This document shows positions 53,956 through 64,000 of a DNA stretch of 64,000 nucleotides, piece after piece. Made by a program: the position numbers and the translations under genes. This stretch comes from Halocynthiibacter styelae (GTDB lineage Bacteria > Pseudomonadota > Alphaproteobacteria > Rhodobacterales > Rhodobacteraceae). The number at the start of each line of letters is the position of its first letter. Position 1 is the stretch's first letter. The notes beneath the pieces are model-generated. The model searched no databases, was not told the origin of the DNA, and saw only the letters and a program-made list of their open reading frames with translations. The stretch lies in NCBI RefSeq assembly GCF_016123485.1, contig NZ_JADCKQ010000001.1:248001-312000 (forward strand), written 5' to 3'.

Positions 53956-54882
53956 ATGAAACAACAGAATTGCATTCTTGTCGGCGTGCCGATGGACAGT
54001 GGTAAAGCAACCAAAGGCTGCCTGATGGGGCCGGATGCTTACCGGACCGCCGGCATAAGCGAAATGATCCGGGAACTTGGGCATGAAGTACAGGATGCTG
54101 GCAACCTGGCCCCCGCCCCAGTGAACCTTCCCGCACAAGTTCTGGAAGGCAGTCATGCCGCGGCGGAAACTGTGGGCTGGACCGAAACACTGATAAAGAC
54201 CGCATCTGAGGTGTCTGCGGCGGGCTTTCCAATCTTCCTGGGCGGCGATCATGCGCTTTCGCTGGGCAGTGTAGCTGGTGTCGCGAAATACGCGAAAAGC
54301 GTTGATAAGCCTTTGTTTGTGCTCTGGCTGGATGCGCACACCGATTATCACACACCGGAAACCAGTACCTCTGGCAATCTGCATGGCACGCCGCTGGGCT
54401 ATGTCACCGGGCGCGATGGGTTTGACGGCTTCCCTGCCCTTGACGCAACTGTGCCAGAAGAAAACATCTGCCTGATCGGGTTGCGATCCGTGGACAGCGC
54501 CGAGGCCGCCGCACTTGGTAAAAGCAAGATGCAGCCGGTGGATATGCGCCGAATTGACGAAGTTGGCATCGCCGCCCCGCTGAAAGCATTCCTGGAACAG
54601 GTTAAAGCCGCCGGTGGATTGCTGCATGTGTCCCTGGATGTTGATTTTCTGGAACCGGCCATTGCACCGGCTGTCGGCACAACCGTGCCAGGTGGCGCAA
54701 CCTTCCGCGAGGCCCATCTGGTGATGGAAATGCTGCATGACGCGGGCTGCGTGACATCCCTGGACCTTGTTGAGCTGAACCCGTTTCTGGACGAACGCGG
54801 CCGCACGGCCAGCCTGATGGTCGATCTGACCGCATCACTTCTGGGCAAACGCGTCTTTGACCGGCCAACCGGAAGATTCTGA
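53956..54882 (+). CDS. rocF: Arginase
   Basis: 308 residues. Manganese-site motifs are all present: GGDHALSLG, WLDAHTDYHTP, GNLHGTPLG and SLDVDFLEP. It splits arginine into ornithine and urea for nitrogen catabolism. The motif DAHTDYHTP differs from the common DAHADINTP but keeps the ligands, so activity is expected. Terminator at 54893-54925. Confidence 0.93.
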   Translation: MKQQNCILVGVPMDSGKATKGCLMGPDAYRTAGISEMIRELGHEVQDAGNLAPAPVNLPAQVLEGSHAAAETVGWTETLIKTASEVSAAGFPIFLGGDHALSLGSVAGVAKYAKSVDKPLFVLWLDAHTDYHTPETSTSGNLHGTPLGYVTGRDGFDGFPALDATVPEENICLIGLRSVDSAEAAALGKSKMQPVDMRRIDEVGIAAPLKAFLEQVKAAGGLLHVSLDVDFLEPAIAPAVGTTVPGGATFREAHLVMEMLHDAGCVTSLDLVELNPFLDERGRTASLMVDLTASLLGKRVFDRPTGRF

Positions 54883-54892
54883 AGCGAAATTC

Positions 54893-54925
54893 AGGGGCGG
54901 AATATCACTGTTCTGCCCCTTATTT
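54893..54925 (+). terminator. Terminator of arginase
   Basis: AGGGGCGGAA (54893-54902), 8-base loop, TTCTGCCCCT (54911-54920) with one G-T pair, then TATTT. Confidence 0.78.
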
Positions 54926-55011
54926 ACACCTGCACCATTGCGCCCCACATCCTGGCTATTGTATAAGAACTGTAACAAGATACAGATAAACAGTACCAGA
55001 GCGGAAACAGC

Positions 55012-57768
55012 GTGAACGATACCCCGGAACCCCCTGAAAATACTGACGTAACTGCAATCGAGAAACCCGCATACGACGGGCCTCAGATTTCCATTACAGA
55101 CGAGATGCGCACATCTTATCTCGATTACGCCATGAGCGTGATCGTTTCGCGTGCGATTCCGGACCTTCGCGATGGTCTGAAACCGGTGCACCGCCGCATT
55201 CTTTATGCGATGCATGAGACCAACAACACCCACGATAAATCTTACCGCAAATCTGCCCGCCCGGTGGGCGATGTGATGGGTAAATACCACCCGCATGGCG
55301 ATGGCGCGATCTATGACGCGCTGGTGCGGATGGCGCAGGATTTCTCTATGTCGCTGCCCCTGCTGGATGGCCAGGGTAACTTTGGTTCCATGGACGGCGA
55401 TAACCCGGCGGCCATGCGTTATACCGAAGTCCGCATGGACAAGCCTGCCGCTTTTGTGCTGGCTGATATCGACAAAGACACCGTTGATTTTCAGGACAAC
55501 TATGACGGCAAAGACCGGGAGCCAACCGTTCTTCCTGCCCGTTTCCCGAATATGTTGGTCAATGGTGCCGGCGGTATCGCGGTTGGTATGGCGACCAACA
55601 TCCCGCCCCACAACCTGGGTGAAGTGGTGGATGCAACGCTGGCGCTGATCGAAGAACCTGATCTGTCGTCAGAACAGCTGATTGAATATGTGCCCGGCCC
55701 GGATTTCCCGACCGGTGGCATTATGCTGGGCCGCACAGGCGCGCGCAAAGCGTACTTGGAAGGCCGTGGTTCCGTTGTCGTGCGTGCGAAAACCCGCGTG
55801 GAAGAAATCCGCAAGGACCGTTACGCGATTGTCCTGGATGAGATCCCCTATCAGGTGAACAAAGCCGCGATGATCATGAAGATCGCGGAACAGGTGCGCG
55901 ATAAAAAGGTCGAAGGCGTCGCCCATGTGCAGGATGAATCTGACCGGAACGGCGTGCGTGTTGTTGTTGAACTGAAACGTGATGCAACACCCGAAGTCGT
56001 GCTGAACCAGCTGTTCCGCTTCACACCAATGCAAACCTATTTCGGCTGTAACATGCTGGCCCTGAATGGGGGCCGTCCGGAACAGCTGACATTGCGTAAG
56101 TTCCTGACATCTTTCATTGATTTCCGTGAAGAAGTGGTTGCCCGCCGCACTGCTTATGAGCTGCGCAAAGCACGTGAACGGTCCCATATTCTCTGTGGTC
56201 TGGCGGTTGCTGTTTCTAACGTTGATGAAATCGTTGCCACCATCCGTACCTCTGCCGATCCTGCCGAAGCACGTGCGAAACTGATGGAACGTCGCTGGCC
56301 CGCTGGTGATATTCTTGAATATATCGCGCTGATCGACGATCCGACCCATAAGGCAAATGACGACGGCACCTATAACCTGTCCGAAACCCAGGCCCGTGCA
56401 ATCCTTGAACTGCGCCTGCAGCGTCTGACCGCCATGGGTGTCAAAGAAGTCACTGATGAGCTGCAGCAACTGGCTGCCGCCATTCGTGAATATCTTGATA
56501 TCCTGCGTTCCCGCGAACGGATCATGGAAATCATCGCGAACGAACTGACCGAAGTACGTGAAAAATTCGCCGTCCCACGCCGCACCACCATTGTGGACTG
56601 GTCCGGTGACATGGAAGACGAAGATCTTATTGAGCGTGAAGACATGGTTGTGACCGTGACCTCCGGCGGTTGGATCAAACGCACCCCTCTGGCTGATTTT
56701 CGCGCGCAAAAACGTGGTGGCAAGGGCCTGTCCGGGATGCAGACCAAAGAAGAAGACGTGGTCACCACCCTCTTTGTGGCCAATACGCACACCCAACTGC
56801 TGTTCTTCACAACCGACGGTATGGTTTACAAACTAAAGACCTGGCGTCTGCCGCAAGGTGGCCGGACCGCCAAAGGCAAAGCCATTGTAAACATTCTGCC
56901 CATCCCAACCGGGGTTTCCATCGCTGCAATCATGCCGGTCGATGTTCCGGATGATGAATGGGATGATCTGCAGGTAATCTTCGCGACCTCCGCAGGCACC
57001 GTACGTCGTAACAAATTGTCTGATTTCACCAATGTCATGCGCAATGGTAAAATCGCGATGAAGTTTGAAGGTGACCATGAGAACACCCGCCTGATCAACG
57101 CCCGCATCTGTTCTGACGATGATGATGTGATGCTGGTCACTAAATCCGGCCGTGCAATTCGCTTCCCAAGCACCGATGTCCGTGTGTTTAACTCGCGCGC
57201 GTCTGTTGGTGTGCGTGGCGTGAAGCTGAAGGATAATGATGAAGTTGTCTCCATGTCCGTTGTCAGCCATTTCGACGCGACGCCAGATGAACGCACCGCC
57301 TTTATCAAACGCTTCCGTGGCGAGTTAGGCAGTGATGTTTCTGAAGATGAAGCCGTGGAAGAGGTCGAAGGCAGCCTGTCTGAGGAACGTTATCAGGAAA
57401 TGCTGACGGCCAATAACCTGTTGGTTACAATCAATGAAACCGGTGCGGGTAACCTGTCCTCCAGCCATGATTACCGTGTCTCCGGCCGTGGCGGCCAGGG
57501 TGTGGCAGCCATGAAGGGCGGCGATATCGTGGCCTGTTTCCCGGTTGAACTGGCAGATCAGATCATGATGGCGACCTCTAAAGGCCAATCCATCCGCTGC
57601 CCCGTTGACGGCATTTCCTTCCGCTCACGGTCTTCTGGTGGTGTGAAAGTCTTCAACACCGGCAAAGGTGAAACCGTGGTATCCGTCGCCTGGATCGCTG
57701 AACGCGATGAAGACGAAGATGACGCGGTCGAAGCAACCACAGAAACGGTGGAAAACACCGAAAGCTGA
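55012..57768 (+). CDS. gyrA: DNA gyrase subunit A
   Basis: 918 residues, GTG start. The catalytic Tyr is Y137 (AMRYTEV), and the GyrA box QKRGGKG confirms gyrase rather than topoisomerase IV. In the quinolone-determining region the sequence is [13 protein letters not shown]: the residue equal to E. coli Ser83 is Gly98, while the Asp87 equivalent is Asp102. The C-terminal domain has normal beta-pinwheel repeats and ends in an acidic tail. It has a strong terminator. Confidence 0.98.
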   Translation: MNDTPEPPENTDVTAIEKPAYDGPQISITDEMRTSYLDYAMSVIVSRAIPDLRDGLKPVHRRILYAMHETNNTHDKSYRKSARPVGDVMGKYHPHGDGAIYDALVRMAQDFSMSLPLLDGQGNFGSMDGDNPAAMRYTEVRMDKPAAFVLADIDKDTVDFQDNYDGKDREPTVLPARFPNMLVNGAGGIAVGMATNIPPHNLGEVVDATLALIEEPDLSSEQLIEYVPGPDFPTGGIMLGRTGARKAYLEGRGSVVVRAKTRVEEIRKDRYAIVLDEIPYQVNKAAMIMKIAEQVRDKKVEGVAHVQDESDRNGVRVVVELKRDATPEVVLNQLFRFTPMQTYFGCNMLALNGGRPEQLTLRKFLTSFIDFREEVVARRTAYELRKARERSHILCGLAVAVSNVDEIVATIRTSADPAEARAKLMERRWPAGDILEYIALIDDPTHKANDDGTYNLSETQARAILELRLQRLTAMGVKEVTDELQQLAAAIREYLDILRSRERIMEIIANELTEVREKFAVPRRTTIVDWSGDMEDEDLIEREDMVVTVTSGGWIKRTPLADFRAQKRGGKGLSGMQTKEEDVVTTLFVANTHTQLLFFTTDGMVYKLKTWRLPQGGRTAKGKAIVNILPIPTGVSIAAIMPVDVPDDEWDDLQVIFATSAGTVRRNKLSDFTNVMRNGKIAMKFEGDHENTRLINARICSDDDDVMLVTKSGRAIRFPSTDVRVFNSRASVGVRGVKLKDNDEVVSMSVVSHFDATPDERTAFIKRFRGELGSDVSEDEAVEEVEGSLSEERYQEMLTANNLLVTINETGAGNLSSSHDYRVSGRGGQGVAAMKGGDIVACFPVELADQIMMATSKGQSIRCPVDGISFRSRSSGGVKVFNTGKGETVVSVAWIAERDEDEDDAVEATTETVENTES

Positions 57769-57793
57769 TCTGCATAACATCAGAAAATAAAAG

Positions 57794-57820
57794 GCCACCC
57801 TTCGGGGTGGCTTTTCTTTT
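57794..57820 (+). terminator. Terminator of gyrA
   Basis: GCCACCC (57794-57800), UUCG tetraloop, GGGTGGC (57805-57811), then TTTTCTTTT. Very stable form. Confidence 0.95.
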
Positions 57821-57847
57821 AGCCCCAACCCGGATAAATCCCCCCCT

Positions 57848-59188
57848 ATGGAAAACACATTGCATATCATTGGTGGCGGGCTTGCGGGCTCTGAGGCGGC
57901 ATTTCAGGCAGCGGAGGCTGGCGTGCAGGTTGTCCTGCATGAGATGCGCCCGAAAGTAGAAACATTTGCGCATCAGGGCGGCGATTTCGCTGAAATGGTG
58001 TGTTCCAATTCATTCCGCTCTGACGATCATGAACAAAACGCCGTGGGCCTGCTGCATTGGGAAATGCGCGAAGCCAACGGGTTGATCATGCGCATGGCTA
58101 CCGAACATCGTCTGCCCGCAGGTGGTGCGCTTGCGGTGGATCGCGATGCTTTTTCCGCCTCTGTGAGCGAGGTGATCCGCAATCACCCGAATATTCGCAT
58201 TGAGGAAGGCGAGATCACGGAACTGCCGACTGAAGGCAACTGGATCATCGCAACAGGCCCCCTGACCTCAGGCGCCCTGGGGGAAAGCATTGCGTGTGAA
58301 ACCGGTGCTGACAGCCTTGCGTTTTTTGATGCTATCGCCCCGATTGTGTATTTCGACAGCGTCAATATGGACGTGGCCTGGATGCAATCGCGCTATGACA
58401 AAGGCGAGACCGAGGAAGAACAAAAAGCCTACCTCAACTGCCCGATGACCAAAGACCAGTATGAAGCCTTTATTGATGCCCTGCTGGCAGCTGATAAAAC
58501 CGAATTCCATGAAGGCGAAACCGCGAAATATTTCGACGGATGCCTGCCGATCGAAGTCATGGCGGAACGTGGTCGGGAAACCCTGCGTTTTGGCCCGATG
58601 AAACCCGTGGGCCTGACCAACGAACATGACCCGGAAAACAAAGCCTATGCCGTGGTGCAGCTGCGCCGCGACAATACATTAGGAACGCTCTATAACATCG
58701 TGGGGTTTCAGACAAAAATGAAATACGGCGCGCAACAGGACGTGTTCCGTATGATTCCTGGCCTTGAAGATGCTTCCTTCGCGCGCCTCGGTGGTATCCA
58801 TCGCAATACCTTCCTGAATTCCCCTACTTTGCTGGATGATCAAATGCGCCTGAAATCCCGCCCGAACCTACGGTTTGCCGGGCAGATCACCGGTGTCGAA
58901 GGCTATGTGGAAAGTGCCGCTATGGGGTTGTTGGCTGGTCGTCTTGCGGCCGCGGAAATTCAGGGAAAAACTCTTGAAACACCCCCGTTAAACAGTGCAA
59001 TGGGCGCATTAATCCATCACATCACAGGTGGTGCCGATGCAAAAACGTTCCAGCCGATGAATGTGAACTTCGGCCTGTTTCAACCTGTAGACGGATTGAA
59101 AGGCGGGCGTCGTGGCCGCAAGGACCGCTACAAAGCTTACACAGATCGCGCCAAAGCCGCCTGGATAGACTGGCTGTCACAGGGCTGA
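57848..59188 (+). CDS. trmFO: tRNA (m5U54) methyltransferase TrmFO
   Basis: 446 residues. FAD motif [13 protein letters not shown] at the start, then [22 protein letters not shown] and the [20 protein letters not shown] segment. It methylates U54 of tRNA with methylene-THF and FADH2. No SD precedes the ATG (only a C-run), so translation may be weakly initiated. It abuts gluQ (TGATG). Confidence 0.95.
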   Translation: MENTLHIIGGGLAGSEAAFQAAEAGVQVVLHEMRPKVETFAHQGGDFAEMVCSNSFRSDDHEQNAVGLLHWEMREANGLIMRMATEHRLPAGGALAVDRDAFSASVSEVIRNHPNIRIEEGEITELPTEGNWIIATGPLTSGALGESIACETGADSLAFFDAIAPIVYFDSVNMDVAWMQSRYDKGETEEEQKAYLNCPMTKDQYEAFIDALLAADKTEFHEGETAKYFDGCLPIEVMAERGRETLRFGPMKPVGLTNEHDPENKAYAVVQLRRDNTLGTLYNIVGFQTKMKYGAQQDVFRMIPGLEDASFARLGGIHRNTFLNSPTLLDDQMRLKSRPNLRFAGQITGVEGYVESAAMGLLAGRLAAAEIQGKTLETPPLNSAMGALIHHITGGADAKTFQPMNVNFGLFQPVDGLKGGRRGRKDRYKAYTDRAKAAWIDWLSQG

Positions 59189-60021
59189 TGCGCACACGCT
59201 TTGCCCCATCGCCCACCGGCCCGCTGCACCTGGGGCACGCATATTCTGCGATTGCCGCCCATGACATGGCGCGCGCTGCTGGTGGACAGTTCCTGCTGCG
59301 CATGGAGGACACCGATCTTCAGCGCAGCAAGCCGGAATGGGACGCGCAGATCATTGATGATCTGACATGGCTGGGCCTGACATGGGATGGCCCGGTGTTG
59401 AGGCAATCGCAACAGTTGCGATCCTATGATGTCGAGCTGAACAAGCTGGACGATCTGGGTCTGCTTTACCCCTGTTCCTGTTCCCGCGCCGACATTCGCG
59501 CGGCCTTGGCCGCACCGCAGGAAGGCGTCGCGCATGAACTTTACCCCGGAACCTGCAAGCATCGCGAAATGACCAGCCGTCAACCCGGTGATGCACTGCG
59601 CCTGCATCTGGATCGCGCATTGGATCTTTTTCAGGGGCCGCTACCGCAGTTTGTGGAAACAGGTGCGGCCTTTGCAGGCACATATAAGATCACGCGCGAC
59701 CAGGGCTTTTCCCAGATCGGGGACGTGGTGCTGTCGCGCAAAGGCGAAGATATTATCGCCTATTTCCTGGCCTCTGCCATTGATGACATCCGCCAGGGCA
59801 TCAGTCATGTGGTACGTGGCGAAGATCTTTTTGATTTCACACAGATACAGGTGATTTTGCTCACGCTTCTGCGGATGGAAATCCCTATTTACCATCATCA
59901 TGCCCTGATACGGGATGAAAATGGAAAACGTCTTGCCAAACGGGACGATGCACGGGCGATTTCAAAATATCGCGAAGATGGCGCGACGCCGCAAGACATC
60001 CGCGCCTTGGTTGGCCTTTAA
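59188..60021 (+). CDS. gluQ: Glutamyl-Q tRNA(Asp) synthetase
   Basis: 277 residues. Class I marks: HLGH at 14-17 (HIGH equivalent) and KRLAKRDD in place of KMSKS. Zinc-site cysteines CSCS and a later C in GTCKHR are visible. The short length, with no anticodon-binding domain, distinguishes it from GltX. It glutamylates queuosine at the wobble position of tRNA-Asp. Confidence 0.93.
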   Translation: MRTRFAPSPTGPLHLGHAYSAIAAHDMARAAGGQFLLRMEDTDLQRSKPEWDAQIIDDLTWLGLTWDGPVLRQSQQLRSYDVELNKLDDLGLLYPCSCSRADIRAALAAPQEGVAHELYPGTCKHREMTSRQPGDALRLHLDRALDLFQGPLPQFVETGAAFAGTYKITRDQGFSQIGDVVLSRKGEDIIAYFLASAIDDIRQGISHVVRGEDLFDFTQIQVILLTLLRMEIPIYHHHALIRDENGKRLAKRDDARAISKYREDGATPQDIRALVGL

Positions 60022-60024
60022 GGC

Positions 60025-60384
60025 CTAGTGTTCGGGCTTCATCAGCTCGATTTCTTCCCCATCACGCACAGCCGTGTAGAAACAGCTGCGTCGCATGGTG
60101 TGACACGCCGCGCCGATCTGTTCGACCAGCACCAGGATGCAGTCCTGATCGCAGTCGTACCGCAGATCAATCAGCTTTTGTGTATGGCCAGACGTTTCGC
60201 CCTTGATCCAGAAACTCTGACGCGACCGGGACCAGTAAGTCACTTTGCCAGTCTCCAGCGTGCGTTCCACCGCCTCTGCATTCATCCAGGCCAGCATCAG
60301 GACTTCAAGGCTGTCATGATCCTGCGCAATCACCGGCAGCAGCCCCTGATCGTTATAGCGCAGTTTTTTTGCATCAAATGTCAT
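60025..60384 (-). CDS. hisI: Phosphoribosyl-AMP cyclohydrolase
   Basis: 119 residues from the ATG at 60384, the only start that begins with the conserved YNDQGLLPVIAQDH region; the frame upstream runs into the antisense of the next gene. Marks: MLAWMNAEAV, TGKVTYWSRSR, the metal site DCDQD and CHTMRRSCFY. It opens the purine ring in histidine synthesis. It converges with gluQ, with 3 bp between stops. Confidence 0.95.
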   Translation of the reverse strand: MTFDAKKLRYNDQGLLPVIAQDHDSLEVLMLAWMNAEAVERTLETGKVTYWSRSRQSFWIKGETSGHTQKLIDLRYDCDQDCILVLVEQIGAACHTMRRSCFYTAVRDGEEIELMKPEH

Positions 60385-60468
60385 CTTTGCCCCATTGCCT
60401 TTGCGAAACTGCCCCTTATGTAGGGGAGAAGACCAACGGGGAAAACCCGTTTTTGCAGGGAAGACGAT

Positions 60469-60906
60469 ATGTCCGCAGACAGTGACCTCATTAACCTTTA
60501 TTCCGGACGTATTCTGGCGCTTGCGGCGGATATTCCTGCACTGGGTAAGCTGGAAGACGCGGATATCGAGGTTAAGAAACGCTCGCCCCTTTGCGGATCG
60601 ACCGTGACGGTCGGTGTTAACTTTGATGGGGATGTGATCTCTGAATTTCGTCAGGATGTAAAAGCCTGCGCGCTTGGCCAGGCCGCGGCTTCTGTGATTG
60701 GTGGCAGTGTGGTTGGGCGCAACCAGGATGAAATCCGGATATTGCGCGATCAATTGTCTGCCATGCTGAAATCTGATGGCCCCGCGCCATCTGCCCCTTT
60801 TGACGGGTTGGAATCCCTGCGTCCGGCAAAAGATTTCAAGAACCGCCATGCGTCTATTCTGCTTGTGGCAGACGCCCTGAACGAAGCTTTCGACACCCGC
60901 CCATAA
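60469..60906 (+). CDS. NifU/IscU-like iron-sulfur scaffold protein with two cysteines
   Basis: 145 residues. It follows the scaffold fold (LINLYSGRILALAADIP, KKRSPLCGSTVTV with C42, VKACALGQAAASV with C67). The third cysteine of IscU/SufU is missing: the expected place near the C-terminus reads NRHASILL. It may be an accessory scaffold or a degenerate one. It is divergent from hisI and has no neighbouring isc/suf genes. Confidence 0.82.
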   Translation: MSADSDLINLYSGRILALAADIPALGKLEDADIEVKKRSPLCGSTVTVGVNFDGDVISEFRQDVKACALGQAAASVIGGSVVGRNQDEIRILRDQLSAMLKSDGPAPSAPFDGLESLRPAKDFKNRHASILLVADALNEAFDTRP

Positions 60907-60941
60907 AAAACCGCCGCAACCCGGGGACACGGGTGCGGCGG
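60905..60941 (-). terminator. Terminator of the SOS-controlled small gene
   Basis: On the minus strand CCGCCGCACCCG, loop, CGGGTTGCGGCGG (one bulge), followed by TTTTTT (60910-60905). The T-run is only on this strand, so it belongs to the small gene at 61067-61189. The same hairpin directly follows the convergent scaffold gene. Confidence 0.85.
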
Positions 60942-61066
60942 CGAGTTGCATCGTGATGAAACCTGAGGGGGAAGAGGGATCCCGCAGGCAAACAGGCAGT
61001 GTCTGACTTAAGCGCATCAAATTGGGGACGAGATGCGGGTTTCACACGATACGGGCAAAAACTGGG

Positions 61067-61189
61067 TTACATCACCCCCGGCAGAACCAGAGCCGTTCCA
61101 AGCATCACACAAAGCGCAGCGCCACCGATCAGATCCTGCAACAAAGTTGGTGCGGAATTGCGGGCGGCTGTTTTGATATCTCTGATCAT
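61067..61189 (-). CDS. Predicted SOS-controlled small membrane protein (40 residues)
   Basis: A short gene with every element of a real unit. CAGGAG lies 6 bases before the ATG at 61189; an in-frame ATG at 61213 would give 48 residues. The product starts with a positive, amphipathic part (MIRDIKTAARNSAPT) and ends in one hydrophobic segment (residues about 19-38, LIGGAALCVMLGTALVL), so a single-span inner-membrane protein is predicted. Three exact LexA boxes lie 37-117 bp upstream and a T6 terminator downstream. Size, membrane segment and SOS control recall Caulobacter SidA and E. coli TisB by design only. Function unknown: division inhibition, membrane depolarisation or metabolic arrest are possible. 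Confidence 0.75.
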   Translation of the reverse strand: MIRDIKTAARNSAPTLLQDLIGGAALCVMLGTALVLPGVM

Positions 61190-61225
61190 GATCGTCTCCT
61201 GCTCTGTGTTCATCGTGGTTAATTT

Positions 61226-61240
61226 GTTCTTAATTTGTTC
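61226..61240. promoter_or_regulatory. LexA box 1 of the small gene
   Basis: GTTC-TTAATTT-GTTC, exact GTTC-N7-GTTC, 37 bp upstream of the ATG at 61189. Confidence 0.88.
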
Positions 61241-61263
61241 TCATTTTTAGAACTGAAAGTAAA

Positions 61264-61278
61264 GAACAATATAAGAAC
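61264..61278. promoter_or_regulatory. LexA box 2 of the small gene
   Basis: GAAC-AATATAA-GAAC, the same operator in opposite orientation, 23 bp from box 1. Confidence 0.85.
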
Positions 61279-61291
61279 ATTGACGATAAAT

Positions 61292-61306
61292 GTTCTCACC
61301 CTGTTC
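61292..61306. promoter_or_regulatory. LexA box 3 of the small gene
   Basis: GTTC-TCACCCT-GTTC, 13 bp from box 2 and 10 bp from the recG stop. All three boxes lie downstream of recG, so they do not control recG. Confidence 0.85.
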
Positions 61307-61316
61307 TAAATCTTAT

Positions 61317-64000
<2,684 letters not shown>

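Noticed and set aside
60385-61020. Extended hisI frame (331 codons)
   Set aside because: The upstream part is antisense to the iron-sulfur scaffold gene; HisI length and SD fit the start at 60384.

Overview
This window is a chromosomal segment of an alphaproteobacterium, most likely the Roseobacter group of Rhodobacterales. The evidence is a CckA-type hybrid kinase, LexA boxes of the alphaproteobacterial GTTC-N7-GTTC type next to recA, an FNR-type box before a sulfide:quinone oxidoreductase, a DUF6356/DUF5368/YitT gene complement, a eukaryote-like NADP isocitrate dehydrogenase and moderate GC content. Nearly all of it is core chromosome. No tRNA, rRNA, CRISPR array, insertion sequence or prophage was seen.

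Layout. (1) 1-6.8 kb: the end of a TPR-sulfotransferase, then a compact chemotaxis operon (STAS, cheY, cheA, cheW, cheR, cheY and a small protein with CheZ/CheT-like features). (2) 6.8-13.4 kb: Na/Pi symporter-PhoU protein, chorismate-lyase-like protein, DEAD-box RNA helicase, rlmE and ppx/gppA. (3) 13.6-17.4 kb: a cobalamin riboswitch followed by a five-gene ECF cobalt transporter. (4) 17.5-25.5 kb: a three-domain kinase/M23/aminotransferase fusion, a capsule-type glycosyltransferase-like protein, a P-loop protein, metA, ppk2, a TetR regulator and a membrane protein. (5) 25.7-34.8 kb: rpsI-rplM, a sulfide oxidation pair with an FNR box and a large inverted repeat, acyl-CoA genes, M32 carboxypeptidase, heme A synthase, TrmJ, a GNAT protein and a ThiE-like protein. 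(6) 35-43 kb: icd, an outer-membrane-like protein, YitT, a class II glutamine amidotransferase, Lrp, SMR and LytTR proteins, and typA. (7) 43-54.9 kb: MOSC, DUF1330, alaS, recA with an SOS box, a second sulfotransferase-like protein, cckA, an RsmB-family methylase, a YqaA-like protein, dsbB, and a divergent Lrp/arginase pair. (8) 55-64 kb: gyrA, trmFO, gluQ, hisI, a NifU/IscU-like scaffold, a very short gene with three LexA boxes upstream, recG and the 3' part of ligA.

Functional links. The chemotaxis operon sits in a genome with CckA, and motility in this group is often under CckA-ChpT-CtrA. The riboswitch ties the ECF transporter to cobalt rather than nickel. DNA repair genes (recA, recG, ligA, gyrA) surround the best novelty candidate: a 40-codon gene at 61067-61189 (minus) encoding a predicted small membrane protein, with its own SD sequence, three exact LexA boxes within 81 bp upstream and its own intrinsic terminator. 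It looks like an SOS-induced small membrane protein, comparable in design, not in sequence, to Caulobacter SidA or E. coli TisB. A second candidate is the CheZ/CheT-like protein closing the chemotaxis operon.
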